Below, in pieces: positions 1-11,522 of a DNA stretch of 64,000 nucleotides. Source of the DNA: Megascapheus bottae (Eukaryota > Chordata > Mammalia > Rodentia > Geomyidae); NCBI GenBank assembly GCA_024803745.1, contig JANJXV010000187.1:1552501-1616500 (forward strand), read 5' to 3'. The notes beneath the pieces are model-generated. The model made no database searches, was not told where the DNA came from, and saw nothing but the letters and a program-made list of their open reading frames with translations. The position numbers and the translations under genes were made by a program. Every line of letters starts with the position of its first letter. The first letter of the stretch is position 1.

Positions 1-1130
1 ATTGGCTAGTTAGAAAACAGTAGCAAACTGTGTAAGAATCCTTTCTTGACTGAATTTATTCTGGGTCCATGGCCCGCCAGAGAGAAGCTTTGGATTCCCA
101 AGGGGATCCTTAGCAACATGGGAAGGAGGGGGAAATTTGGGTTGTCTGGAGGCACAGGGAGATGTCAGGGTTCCTCTCATCTTTGGGTAGAAGCGAGGGA
201 TGCTAATATTCTGACGTGGACAGGACAGTCCAAGAACATACCCACAGTGCTGTGGAGGGAGAATCAAGAGGTATCAGAGATGAATGACGAACCAGATATG
301 ATCATCACAGTGCAATTTGTAATAGCTGAGTAGTCCAAGACTCAATAAATTACAGTGTATCTATTTATCAGAGCTCTGTGGCTACTAGCATGACGTTTTT
401 TCAAAAGAATAACCATATGAAAAAAATTCACACTTCCTATTTACATGTGCAAAAGCAATATTCGCCAAAACATTCATATTCACAAGTCCTAAAAGTAATC
501 TGGTTAGCAGGGTTGTTGTGTTAGAAAAGTATTTATATGTTTATGTATGCACATGGGAAATACTTTGAAAGACATCAGCCAAAGTATTAATTACTATTTG
601 TTGCTGAAGTATAGTAGAGAGTCCATATAAAATATTTTATGACAGAATCATTATAAATAGCCACACATACCACTGTAAGAAGGAAACACTCATAAGTAAT
701 ATAATCTATTATCTCAAAGTCCTTATGAATTCCGTAAGCCAAAGATTTGATACCCATCTTTTCAGAATGTGTCACTGGCAGCATTTTATTTCATTTTATT
801 TTCTGACATCAAGTTCTTTAATAATAGAAAAGAAAAGCACCAGGTGTTTCTCACCAGGTGCCTTTGCAATGGCAGCAGAGTTCACTGGTATATTTTTTTC
901 AGAGCCAAAATAGCACCTACTATTCACATGCCCTATCTTTAAAGCCTTCATTGTTTCACTATGATTCAAAAGTGAAGTTACTCACTCCCGCCCACACAGC
1001 AAGAACAATACAATCACGACACTGAACTGAATAAATGCTTGAAACTTCATAAATACTAAGTATCTCATCTCAGAATGTCTTATGAGTAGAAATCATTATG
1101 ATGCTGTCTGCCATATAATTTATCTTTATC
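1..1130. other. Non-coding sequence, no gene found
   Basis: AT-rich sequence without a convincing open frame, splice-bounded exon or recognised repeat. Short open frames on both strands have no family resemblance. Confidence 0.6.
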
Positions 1131-1133
1131 TTT

Positions 1134-1169
<36 letters not shown>
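1134..1169. repeat. (ATC)12 microsatellite
   Basis: Twelve uninterrupted ATC units, directly bordering the tail side of a degenerate minus-strand SINE. Confidence 0.97.
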
Positions 1170-1170
1170 G

Positions 1171-1347
1171 TTTGGGTTTTTGTTCTGGTACTGGTGATGG
1201 AACTCCATCACCTGAGCCACACCACCAGTCCAACATTTTGCTGGTTAATTGGAAATGAAGAATTTTCTGTTTGGACTCGCTTCAAACTGATCCTCCAGGT
1301 CTCAGCATAGTGAGCAGGTAGCATTTCATATGTCAGCCACTGGTGTC
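1171..1347 (-). mobile_element. Degenerate composite SINE (B1-like + ID-like)
   Basis: On the minus strand a B1-like left half is followed by an ID-like right half. On the plus strand this reads as 'cctgagccacaccaccag', then 'gctggttaattggaaatga', then 'cttcaaactgatcctcc' and 'gtcagccactggtg'. The order matches the younger composite SINEs in the window but divergence is much greater, so this is an old copy. Confidence 0.75.
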
Positions 1348-2478
1348 TTGCTCAGAAGTCTTACTTTATTAGAACACAGTCTAACAAATTACCCTTTATT
1401 TTACTGACCAGTACCTCATTGTGACCTGGAAAAAAGATACAACTAACATGGCAGCAAACCTTCAAAAATACCATGAGATTTATATCGGCCAAAAAAACTG
1501 CTAAGAAAAAGTTTATTCCCCAATACAGATGAAAAATTTGACCTACAGTAGCAAGAAAAACAACAAAAAAGAAAGAGCTGGACAAACACAAAATGGAGAA
1601 AGAAGATAAGAATTGTGATTTCTTTCAAAATTGTAATCATTAAATAAAATAAAATTTGCTTATTTTCATCTTCAAGGAATCCAAATGGTTTACATTATAT
1701 CTAGCATACAGACTATTACTAAATAATAACAGTTAACAATATCACAAAGTATAAAGGTTTTCAGAAACATAAAAATGTTAGAAGGTATTTCAGATACTTC
1801 TTTGATTCGAATTAGAGAAGATATGTCTAATTATGACATGATATCAAAAGGAATGCTGTATAAACTAAGTAAGCAAAGATATTTGCCAGTAATATTAAAA
1901 GTAATTCCTGAATGTTTCTCAAGTATGTGAAATACTGAGAAAATCAATGCCTAGCATGACAGTGCCACTTGTCAAAACAGTCTGTTAATTATCTTTATCA
2001 TGCTCTTGGCAAAATAGGATACTGTTGGATAAATAACATCTTCACATAATTTAAATCCATGCTATGTTTTATTAATTTAGATCCTCCGTTTACCCCAAGA
2101 GGGGGTGGAGATGATTGGCTACATCTTCTGTTGCAAATATACACAAAGCCTTATTTGCAATGGAACAAAAACACAAATTTAGAATTGGATTGACGAATGT
2201 CCAAAACCCAACTCTACTACTTCAGTGCCTGTCTTTGCACAAATTATATCATACTACTGACCTACCGTGTCTCTATACATTAAAAATAAACAGTGCCAAT
2301 AATCAGATCCCTCATAGGGTCCGGTAAGAAAAACAATGAGATGTTATTTGTGAAGTTCTGGCAACACAGTAGGGATTTGATTGCTGTGAATTTTTTTTAT
2401 CTCCTTCCCATTTTTACCTTTCTGTCCTTGCTTTCATACCTAGATCTTCACAAGGCAAGTTGATCTGGAGGGAAAACA
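1348..2478. other. Non-coding sequence, no gene found
   Basis: AT-rich stretch with no recognised repeat and no plausible coding region; open frames are below 80 codons. Confidence 0.55.
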
Positions 2479-2563
2479 GAAAGAAGGAAGAAATAAAGGG
2501 GGGGAGAAGGGAAGGAGGAATAGAGGGAAGGAATGGAGGGAGGGAGAGAAGAAGACAAAGAGG
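2479..2563. repeat. Purine-rich GA/GGAA tract
   Basis: Almost unbroken A/G on the plus strand made of imperfect gaag and ggag units, lying just before the target site of the SINE at 2575. Confidence 0.9.
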
Positions 2564-2574
2564 AATTCACCTTA

Positions 2575-2780
2575 CCAGAGGCTTACACCTGTAATCCTAG
2601 CTACTCAGGAGATTGAGATCTGAAGATGGAGGTTGGAAGCTAGCATGGGACAGGAAAGTCTGTGAGACTCTTTAACCACCAAAATTCAGACGTGGAGCTG
2701 TGGCTCAAGGGGTAGAACTACAAGGAACAGAGCTAGGTCCCTAAGTTTAAATCCTAGTGCCAGCACCAAAACAAAGAAAC
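2575..2780 (+). mobile_element. Composite SINE (B1-like + ID-like)
   Basis: The left half contains 'cacctgtaatcctagctac' and the right half 'ctgtggctcaaggggtag'. It ends in a short A-rich tail. An 8-base direct repeat, tcacctta, flanks it at 2567-2574 and 2781-2788, which marks the target site duplication and fixes both ends. Confidence 0.88.
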
Positions 2781-2788
2781 TCACCTTA

Positions 2789-4400
2789 AATTCAAAGAAT
2801 GTTCTAGGGAAAAGGAACTGTAAACAGCAACAGGCTCAAATCCCCTGATTATACAGATTGTGAAACAGACCACATCAGGATCATGCTATAGACACATGCA
2901 TGCGCAGGGACCATTTCCTCTTATCCTCCAGAAATGACTAAAACTAGAGGCCATTGGGAAAAAAAAAACCTTCAACTTCCAGGGCTCAAAGGGCTGATTG
3001 TTCCATGGCCACAAAGTTCCCTTTTACCCAGTTTATACAAGATGTGGTAGGTGGTAAACTAGAAGTTAAAAAATATAAGCAACATTTCTTTTCTGGACTG
3101 TCCTATGTCCTTGTGAGAATTGCTTGTTCATGCAATTCTCAGAGAACACCCCTTGGGCACAGCACAAGGGCTCCACCTTCAACCTCAGAATGAAGAGGAA
3201 CTTTTCAAAAATGCTATCTGAATCTTAAAAAAGCAGATCAGAAATGCAGTCTCTTCTTACAAAACGTGAACCATATAACATTTCACTTTGCAAGCTTTCA
3301 TCCCAAGAATTTTATTCTCCACTGGTGAAATCACACAGGTAAAATTTTAAAATAGGGTTTTAAAAAAAACTATTGCATTTCCTTTTAAGTTCTTCATCAT
3401 TCATGCTGCTGTGTCATTTTCTTTATAGTTGCAACAGAAGCTGATGAGCTCTTGCATTCTAATTCTCCTAGAGCTTCACTCCAGTGGACTTAGGGTTTTG
3501 CAACAAAGAAAAAGGTTAATCTTTGCTCAGTAGATCTATTCATAAATTATTCTTTATATTCCAATAAATACTTGGCAGTTTGGGGAAGAAAAACTTCAAT
3601 CATGACAAAAGAAAATAAAATTCAGTGCTATTCAGAGCCATTACTTAGACTTTGAAGATTAGTTTTTACCAATCACATTGGTGAGTGATATAGTTTATAT
3701 TAAAAACCACATAAAATATTCTCTTAATTCACAGAGTAAAACTCCCAAATATAGGTTAACTCCTAAAGAAGGTGATATCGTGACATCACAGAATGGAAGG
3801 CCATCTTTCTTCTATCATCTACTTATAGATGTTGGTATGTGCACCCTGTTTTTTCTTTCTGGCTCTACCACATTCTCAGATGTCTAAGTCTTGATAAAAA
3901 GTAGTCACAGATACTCAAAGGAAAGGGACTATCTAGCTAAGGAAAGCTAGAAAAAATTATATCCAGAGCTCTTACCTTTCCTTTATTCTGATTACAAACC
4001 TGAACTCAGAAATGTAAGTTTGGTGAGTCCCAAAAATGTTGGAAAGGGTTGATTACCCCCATCGGAGCAAGGATTAAAAGCAAGTCCTATTTTCGTTGTA
4101 TTTTTTTATTCAGCACCCAAACTTTTCAATGTGTCTTGCTCATTTATAATCTCCTATATTTGAAATTTAAAGAGCAGTTGTTAAAAGCTTAGTTCCATGG
4201 TAGGTGTTCTTAAAATGTATTCTATCCTCTATAATGATGTGGTGGCTTAGTTATTCTATTATGGCGTGTTTATCATTGAGAAAACAGAGTGTAAAGAAAT
4301 TAAATAAGCCCAGAGTTGAGTCAGTGGACCAGAAAACCTGAACTCTCAATCCCTCTGCTGTATACCACAACCCTCCCTATAATCCATATGCAAATGAGTA
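2789..4400. other. Non-coding sequence, no gene found
   Basis: No gene or clear repeat seen. Open frames of 60-79 codons on the plus strand show no recognisable motif. Confidence 0.55.
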
Positions 4401-4402
4401 CC

Positions 4403-4570
4403 CAATTCAATTCAACAAATGTTTCAGAGCAATTTATATTTAGCAAGACATTGTACTTTATGAGAATGAAGCATAGAAATATTAGAGGACTTGCCTGAAA
4501 TCTCAGAACACTTTCGCAAATGTCCATACTAGAACTCAAGTACTAAACATTGGGCCTGAAGAGCAAGCAA
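4403..4570 (-). mobile_element. Possible ancient MIR/L2 fragment
   Basis: 'ttcaacaaatgtttcagagc' followed by 'gaggacttgcctgaaatctc' and 'actagaactcaag' follows the antisense order of MIR/L2 relics. Very diverged, so the family is uncertain. Confidence 0.4.
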
Positions 4571-4574
4571 CAAG

Positions 4575-4680
4575 ACAAGTTGAAAGAGAACAAGCTCTGG
4601 AAATGAGACACATTGGTGCTCAGAATCCAGGCCCATCACATCCAATGTATGACATAGGTCTAAAGTGAACCTTACTTATT
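4575..4680 (+). mobile_element. Possible MIR fragment
   Basis: 'gaacaagctctggaaatgag' and 'cattggtgctcagaatcc' resemble the tRNA-like part of MIR. Weak match. Confidence 0.3.
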
Positions 4681-4814
4681 TTACATCCCCACCAATTAAC
4701 TAAATTAAATATTAGGTACTGCTCTGCAATTTTATAGAACTTTTTACTTTGTTTAACACATTCTAGTCTTCTTCGCTGCAAATGAAGTAGATACTCCTCT
4801 TAAAAACAATGTGA

Positions 4815-4935
4815 ACACAGTAGTGGTTCTTGCCTGTAAAACAAGGTTTTGAAAGGTGAGACGGGAGGATCATGAATTCAAGGGTCACCCTGGAATACAT
4901 TTTGAAATCCTCTCTAAAAACCACAAAGGAAAGAA
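4815..4935 (+). mobile_element. Degenerate B1 SINE
   Basis: The series 'gtggttcttgcctgtaaaac', 'gggaggatcatgaattcaag', 'ggtcaccctggaatac' and a final A-rich tail follows the B1 (7SL-derived) order. Many substitutions and no clear target duplication indicate an old insertion. Confidence 0.7.
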
Positions 4936-5655
4936 AAAGAAAATATGGTTTCAGAAATATAAAAGCCACATATAGTTTTTCAGATAAAATAAAGGACTCT
5001 CAACTAAATTGGAATTTCAGAACCAAATTTTCAGTTCAAGGATGTCTTGAATATTGCATGTTTATCTAAAATTAAAATTTTACTGGGCAGTTCATATATG
5101 TTTGCTAAATATGGCAACCTAAAAATGGCTGTGCTTGAAATAACTAAGAATTTCTTGGAATATCATTCAAAACAGAACAAAAATTTCTTCCTCCTAGAAA
5201 TTAAAATATCTTAAGATGTCAATAACAAAAAAAACCCATAAGGAAAAGAAAGGAAGGACTTTGAAACTAATTTCCCTTGGGATACATAGCCACTGTAATT
5301 AGCAGAAGCATTTGGAAATGACCCATATATTGCTTAGAAATTTTGATCAATAATACTTCTAATCTTTTGCCCATTCTCCTCAAGATTTAATTTTTGGAAT
5401 CCTATTTATTCAAAAGATGTTAGACATTGTCATTTTATTGGTTTATTTTCACCTGTGAACTTTGACCCATAATGGAGACTTTTGTTTTGTATGGTCTGCT
5501 CTCCTCCCTTGGCCTACAAAGGAGACCCTTTGGACTGGACATGGAGATCAGAACAGATGCTCCAGTGCACAATATCCAGACTCGGAGCACAGATTTATTT
5601 CCTCCAAGTCAGTTTTGCTCAGTGAAGTTTCCCCAGACTCTCAACCACTGCCAAG
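4936..5655. other. Non-coding sequence, no gene found
   Basis: AT-rich, with an A-run near 5230. No gene or recognised repeat; two overlapping plus-strand frames at 5462-5665 have no family features. Confidence 0.5.
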
Positions 5656-5659
5656 GTTA

Positions 5660-6010
5660 ATGTAGGCCCTGACTCTGCCTGCTGATTCATATTAATTAAG
5701 ACAATCAATGATCTTGTTTCATACAGTGTCTGTTTTTAATATAACCTATTTGATGAGGCTGTATTAATTTAGGAGAAATATGCACTGGCATTCTGGCATG
5801 CACCTTTCCTAATTATCTCACAGCTCTCATTCCGCAGTGAAATTAGACTGTGGTTATCACGGTTAATGGAAGCCCATAGCTCTTAGCTAAGTGATCTCCT
5901 CCAGTGGAAAGTCATCGTTTCTTGCTCCTGGCTACATAAACATGATTGTGCTATCTAAGCAATCCCCTGTGGCTGTGGATGTGAATGTTTTAACAAAATA
6001 TTCTGCTTTA
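5660..6010. promoter_or_regulatory. Candidate conserved non-coding element
   Basis: Repeat-free stretch with TTAATTAA at 5692-5699, 'gacaatcaatgatc', 'cctaattatctcac' and preserved CpGs (ccgcag, cacggt, catcgt) in an otherwise CpG-poor region. Such clusters of homeodomain-type sites are typical of developmental enhancers. Conservation is inferred from composition only. Confidence 0.35.
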
Positions 6011-7085
6011 GAGCTACAGGGTGGCACCTCATTTCTATAAGTAGGAGGATAACAAGATTGGAATGGGAGGACTGTGAAAGGAAAAGTTACCCAATAACAG
6101 AAGTGAGACAAGGAGAAGCAGTTTTCAAGGGTGTGCAGGAAATAGGAAGCCTGACCTGGTAGTTATGTGTTCAGGTTCAAAAGAAATCCTTTATATGTTC
6201 CCTTATGCTTCTCTTGAGTTCTACATCACCTATCTCGCACTGCCCATTTTTCTTTTAAGAACTCAGTAGAATCTTGGTCCAAATGAGGACTTACTCTTCT
6301 GTGTGCCTGTCCACTCTTTTCAATCATTCACTTACTAAGTGCCTACATCCCTCACTAGAAAGAAACCAGTCACTTCCTGCATGAAACATGAATCCATGAG
6401 GCAGGCAGCTCCACAAGTTAATTTAAGTCAATCATTACAAATTGTAAATACACTAAGAATTTTTAATGGATTGATTTGATACAAAATGATCTGGCAAAAC
6501 AATTTTTGAAAGAGGGACAACATCTGGGCTGAAACTGTTGTGATTACAAACATTCAGTTATCGGGAGAACCAAGAAAAGAAAATGAGCCCGTGAAGGAAT
6601 AGTACTCATGAAATCCTGAAGCAGGACCCTTTCTTATTCTAGAAACCAAGCCAAGGCTAGAGTATGAGGAGTCATGCAGAGAATACAAGAGAGACTGATT
6701 ATAAGCTTCCACCAAAGGGGCCTTTTGCCTTCCCATGTTCCTTCTACCAGTGGACCCTGAAAAGGGGTTGACAGCACATCATTCCCCTGGCCTACTGGGC
6801 AAATATGTAACTTAAAAGGAAGTAATGACACAGTGCTCATCTTGTATTACTGACTATGCCAGTGAGGATGCCTGGATCAAATAGAAATGTTAGAAAGTTG
6901 AGCCAACTGTAGTTGCATTTATTTAAATGGACTATGAATTCCAGTTTTATCTGTGAAAACAGGAAGCCAGTCCATTTCTGAAAGACTTGTTATTTACAGT
7001 AGGCAGTGTTTGGTAAGCTATTTTCACCAACAAGACACTGCTTATATATTTCCACTTCTTTAAGGCTTACATTCAGAGTAGATTT
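6011..7085. other. Non-coding sequence, no gene found
   Basis: No gene seen. Overlapping minus-strand frames at 6554-6840 lack any recognisable domain. Confidence 0.5.
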
Positions 7086-7087
7086 AT

Positions 7088-7210
7088 TTGTTTTCATTCT
7101 AAAGATAAAAGACTCAGGAACAGATATAGCAATGAACTAAAATTGGGAGTATTAGTGTTTGAACCCAAGGCAATCAAGTCCAGAATACATATCCTTAATC
7201 ATGATTACTA
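7088..7210 (-). mobile_element. MIR SINE fragment
   Basis: 'ttcattctaaagataaaaga', 'agtgtttgaacccaaggc' and 'gtccagaatacat' follow the antisense MIR order (core region, then tRNA-like part). Diverged but collinear. Confidence 0.55.
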
Positions 7211-7740
7211 GCAGCCAAAATTCATCTTGGGAAGCTAATCAAACCATTAAGGTGCATCAGTATTTAATGCACTGAGATGGCAGCAAGATATTTGACATGT
7301 CAAAGAGTATACTTGCCCTGAATGTGCATTAGGTAGAAGATATGAAATACATCTTTAATGAATTTCCATATCTCTGCTTTCTTAGTTATAAGAAAAGATT
7401 ATCTAGTCACACTTCAAATGGTTCCACTGTTGCTATAGAAACTGCTTTCCTTTAAGTTTTTGAGGTGACTGTCAGCTTGTAAAACACTCAGTGCTAGCAG
7501 CAACACAGCACTAATGGATGCCTTTAGGAAATTCTAATTTCCCCCAATGTTCTCCATCCTCTAACTTTTTTTCCCCAAATCAACTTACATACGGAACCTA
7601 ATGAGAATCAGTGTACTTGCTAGGCAAACATAGTTGTAAATCAAACTGTGGGTCTCAGGCCAGGGCATAACCCTGGGAAGACCTCCCAAGATCCTTCTGT
7701 AAATGACTTATTTCCCCTGAAGTTTCTGGGTCTCTGACAA

Positions 7741-7888
7741 AGGCAATGAAGGAGAAAGAAATAGGAGAAAGAAGAGGAGAAGGAGGAAGGGAGGGAGGAA
7801 GAAGAAAAGGAAAAGGAGAGGCTTCAGCGTGGAGGAGAAGGAGGAGGAGGAGGAAGAGGAAATGAAGAAAAAGAAGAAGAAGAAATTT
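7741..7888. repeat. Long homopurine tract (GGAGAA/GAA)
   Basis: About 148 bases that are almost all A/G on the plus strand, interrupted only near 7824-7832 ('cttcagcgt'). Triplet-like (GAG)n and (GAA)n sub-blocks create spurious Glu/Lys and Leu/Phe frames on the two strands. Confidence 0.92.
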
Positions 7889-8440
7889 ACCCACCTTTAT
7901 TCAGCAGTGTTAAGAGCCTATTCGCTACCTTCTCTTTCTTCTGTCTTCAATCCTCCACTTCCAACACACAGGGGGACTTTTTACCTCTCTCCTCACATTT
8001 CTATTCCAGATCCAGAACACTATTTCTTCCGCCCATTTTTGCTTTTCCTGCCACCTCATTTTTAATATAAGCATTGATGATTTTAATTCCTAGTGTATCC
8101 TACACATGCCCAATCTCTTACTTTTCTATTCTTATTATTGTTTCTGATTTTTATTTACCATACTTAAATGTATAGTTTGTCTTTGAAGTATTGTTATTGT
8201 AACCATGGTCTTCTCTCTTCTGAGTGGTAGTGAGGAAATGGAGATTTGTGTGTGGCATATAAACAACGGGCTTGATTTTGTAAGGGTAGTATTCTGTGTT
8301 CTCATATAAGATCTGAGATTAGAGAAGACATAGAAAGGGAAAGGGGAGTTAAGAAAGAGGTTGATACATAAAGTGGCAACTCCTTTTTTGTACACCTACT
8401 TAAAGATAGCTTTTAAAAAAAACACAAAAATTAACTAGAT
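7889..8440. other. Non-coding sequence, no gene found
   Basis: Pyrimidine-biased sequence follows the purine tract, then ordinary AT-rich DNA. No gene or clear repeat. Confidence 0.5.
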
Positions 8441-8995
8441 CTAAAATACTTGGGCATAAGAAATTATACAGGTCTCTAGGCATTCACATATAGTGAAACC
8501 AAAGGAGGAGACAGGAGAAGAACAGAAAGGCACACTGCCTATGTGCATCTGATCATCCAAAATACTATATATCCACATGAACTCCAGGAAATGAAAGTGA
8601 GGGGTTTTTTTTCTTTTTAGTTTCTCTTGTCTTTCCATTTTGTTCTGTCTGTTTATCTGTCTGTGGGAGTTTAAAGGGAGGCACAGAAATGGAGAGACAA
8701 AGGATAAACAAATGCAGCAGTGGGGCTCACTGGACACTATGCTGAAAATTGTTGAATACAAGTTGTGTACAACTTGTGAGTGGGGGAATGGGAGGGAAAG
8801 CCTGAGAGAGAGCAAGGGAAGAGGTGACATTACCCAAAAAAGAAGTGTACTTTTTACCGAACTGTAGCCCGTCTGTACATCCCCTTCACTATAATTTTTA
8901 AAATTACAATTACTTTTAAAAGGGAGTTGACATGATATGAACATTCAGAATGTCACAGCAGAACCCATTGCTTTGTACATTAATGTGTATCAATA
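8441..8995 (+). repeat. Candidate unclassified interspersed repeat
   Basis: Contains an open minus-strand frame of 167 codons with no domain features. The plus strand holds 'aatggagagacaaaggat', 'gcagtggggctcactggac', a palindrome at 8758-8777 and 'ctgtacatccccttcac'. The texture resembles the 3' part of a retroelement, but I cannot name a family. Confidence 0.3.
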
Positions 8996-9357
8996 AGAAA
9001 ATGCCAAAAGGGTAAGCTCATGATAACTAAATGAAACTATTCTTTCTGGAGAAAGAAGCTAATAGGAGAAAAGTGAACTTAAACATTATATGCAGGAGGA
9101 AATAAAAAGGTATTTTCAAACTTATGGTAAGAAATAATACTTTGAAACTTTTTTTCACTGCTAACAGAATTCTGAAAGGCCATGGGGAAATTAAAACATC
9201 ATCCACATTTTCCTGGGGGGGGAATCTTTTATCCAGACAGAATACTGCAAATGCAAAAATTTTAATTGCATTGTCATCATATCTAACCGAGGAAGGTGTT
9301 CCTTTCTAAATTTTTTTGTCTAAAGCATCCTCTCAGAACATTTTTGAGGAGAAAAAA
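8996..9357. other. Non-coding sequence, no gene found
   Basis: Short AT-rich gap before a cluster of L1 3' ends. A small plus-strand frame at 9124-9309 has no recognisable content. Confidence 0.5.
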
Positions 9358-9545
9358 CTGCATATTTGTTTATTTGAAATTGGATAGGAAAGGGGGGAAA
9401 ACAAGATGAGAGTGGGGGTGGAGGAGGGAAATGGGGACCAAGACATGAGAAAGGGTATCAATGTATGTGAAGTAATGCACCTCCCATCTGGCAAATGTAA
9501 TGTAACCCTTCTATTAATTACATTAAAAATTATATGCAAAAAAAG
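9358..9545 (+). mobile_element. L1 3' end, older subfamily, 5' truncated
   Basis: Begins inside the 3' UTR at 'gtttatttgaaattggatag', carries the G-rich tract 'ggggggaaaacaagatgag', and ends with 'cccttctattaattacatta' and an A-rich tail. The 'caagatgag' variant matches the older copies at 13.0, 14.8 and 32.0 kb. No coding sequence remains. Confidence 0.88.
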
Positions 9546-9623
9546 ATGTCTAGGAGAAATCCTTTGACAACCTGAGTTAATATAATGGAATGCTATTGGA
9601 AAGTGAATATATAGATGTAGTTA

Positions 9624-9654
9624 TACATATATATATATATATACACACACACAG
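9624..9654. repeat. (AT)n(AC)n microsatellite
   Basis: Alternating TA block followed by about six CA units. Confidence 0.95.
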
Positions 9655-9756
9655 CTGTGACATTGCCATTCATAAGCAAATGATAATTTAGCTTTGTCTT
9701 CAAGTGAGATTGAATATAAACTGACTTTCAAGTTCAAAAAGCCATCGTTAATCTTC

Positions 9757-10130
9757 ATACATAAGGACATATAATGTGAAGCCAATTGAAAGGACCTCCA
9801 GGATAGTGAAACAAAAGCCATATAATGAATGATTGTTGTCCTTAATGTACTATGTTGTCTCTCATCTCCTTTGCTGTCCCTTGGTTATCTCACATTGGTA
9901 TAGTATCTCACTTTGTTATCTGATATATTGAATTTATTTGTATTTGGATATTTGAAATTTAATAGGGAAGGGGGGAAAACCAAGACGGGTGGGGGGTGTG
10001 GGGGGGGAGGGAAATGGGTACCAAGACATGTGAAAGGGTATCAATGTATGTGAATTAATGCACCTTCTATCTGGCAAATATCGTGTAACCCTTTTACTAA
10101 TTACAATAAAAAAAAGGTAAAAAAAAAACA
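9757..10130 (+). mobile_element. L1 3' end, younger subfamily, 5' truncated
   Basis: Starts at 'atacataaggacatataatg', continues through 'ccttggttatctcacattgg' and a very G-rich block at 9965-10017, and ends in 'attacaataaaaaaaagg' plus a second A-run. Carries the 'accaagacgggtgggggg' variant shared with the copies at 10.15 and 18.1 kb. Only 3' UTR sequence remains. Confidence 0.92.
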
Positions 10131-10152
10131 CAGACCTAGCTCCCTTCGTTAC

Positions 10153-10407
10153 CTGTCCCTTGGTTATCTCACATTGGTATAGTATCTCACTTTGTTATCT
10201 GATATATTGAATTTATTTGTATTTGGATATTTGAAATTTGATAGGGAAGGGGGGAAAACCAAGACGGGTGGGGGGTGTGGGGGGGAGGGAAATGGGTGCC
10301 AAGACATGTGAAAGGGTATCAATGTATGTGAATTAATGCAACTTCTATCTGGCAAATATCATGTAACCCTTTTACCAATTACAATAAAAAATAAAATAAA
10401 AAAAAAC
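10153..10407 (+). mobile_element. L1 3' end, younger subfamily, tandem with previous copy
   Basis: Starts at 'ctgtcccttggttatctcac' and is nearly identical to the distal part of the preceding copy, including the G-rich block and A tail. Only about 22 bases separate it from that copy's tail. It could be an independent 5'-truncated insertion near the old tail or a partial tandem duplication. Confidence 0.9.
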
Positions 10408-11520
10408 AAGGTGGTAAGTTTGCAGTAAGGAGGGAAAGAAGGAAGTTGAAGTGTACAGTAGAGACAAGAAAGGCTACCACAACCACTTAGGTAAGAGTTC
10501 TGACCAGCCATTTCAACTGTCTCCAACTTACTACTCTAGAAGGATCTTCTTCTCGCTAGGGTACGGTGATCAGCGTTTGGAGTTCTTTACTTTCCCCTTC
10601 TCTGACCTGTGGCCTTAGGAATTGAATCCATTTCAAGTAGTGCCTATGTACTGATGTGATCCCCAGTGTTCATCTTGAGTACTGCCTGTGCTCTTTTGAT
10701 ATGGACATGTGGGCCATCTAATGCACCACTGCTAATACAGGACCCTTGAACATGTGCCCCACGTCAGCCATCCCAGCCAGTCAGAATCAATGGCAGCACC
10801 ACCTACTTACTTCTGTTTTCCCCAACAACATTCTAGTCAAAACAACTCTTCCCTGTCACTCCCAAAGGTCTTCCACAGGCACGTTTGTTCCCTAGCATTC
10901 ATTCCCCACACTGCCAGACACAGGCATTTCCTTTTCTTTTGAAGAACAGCAACTTGCCACATCACAATTCTGAGGAAACATTTACTATGGTTTACCTCTG
11001 CTCCTAGAACCAACTCTTACTGTAGTCAAAAGTCCCTGCATCATCTGTTCCCTCCCAATGACCACTTTTCCTCCTCCTCCTCCTCTATTCAAAATATACC
11101 AGTGCCTTGAGCATGGGAAGTCCCATTGGAACGGAGCCCATGAAGTCATTCTCTTTTCACTCTTAGGGAAAGGATTTTAAATAAAATTCAAAGTTTCTCT
11201 TGGATGCTATATCATAATCTCTGGTTTGGTTCTTTGTACACTGTCCCTCTTTCTGTCCTTGGAGTCAGTCCTTCAAAAACCCTTGTCATTGCAAATTCCT
11301 CTCCTTATCTGGAAATTATGTTCCCATCTCCACACAGGATCCACTGCTTTTCCCTATACAGGACTGACAGTGATCCACAATTAAATATTCCAGGATGCGT
11401 TCTGATTTGATTACTCATTCTAGTAAAAGGCCACATGGGGCTTCAACAAAACACTGCACAGTGGGAGAAGGGTTTGGCAATTCAAATCAAGATGATCCTG
11501 AAGACTTTGCATATATTTGT
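10408..11520. other. Non-coding sequence, no gene found
   Basis: No supported gene. It includes a short TCC run at 11070-11088. Plus-strand frames at 10754-10942 and 11204-11410 show no family resemblance; the text near 11230-11400 may be an eroded old repeat. Confidence 0.5.
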
Positions 11521-11522
11521 TT

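Noticed and set aside
8441..8944. 167-codon minus-strand frame
   Set aside because: No domain or start context, and it overlaps a possible unclassified repeat.
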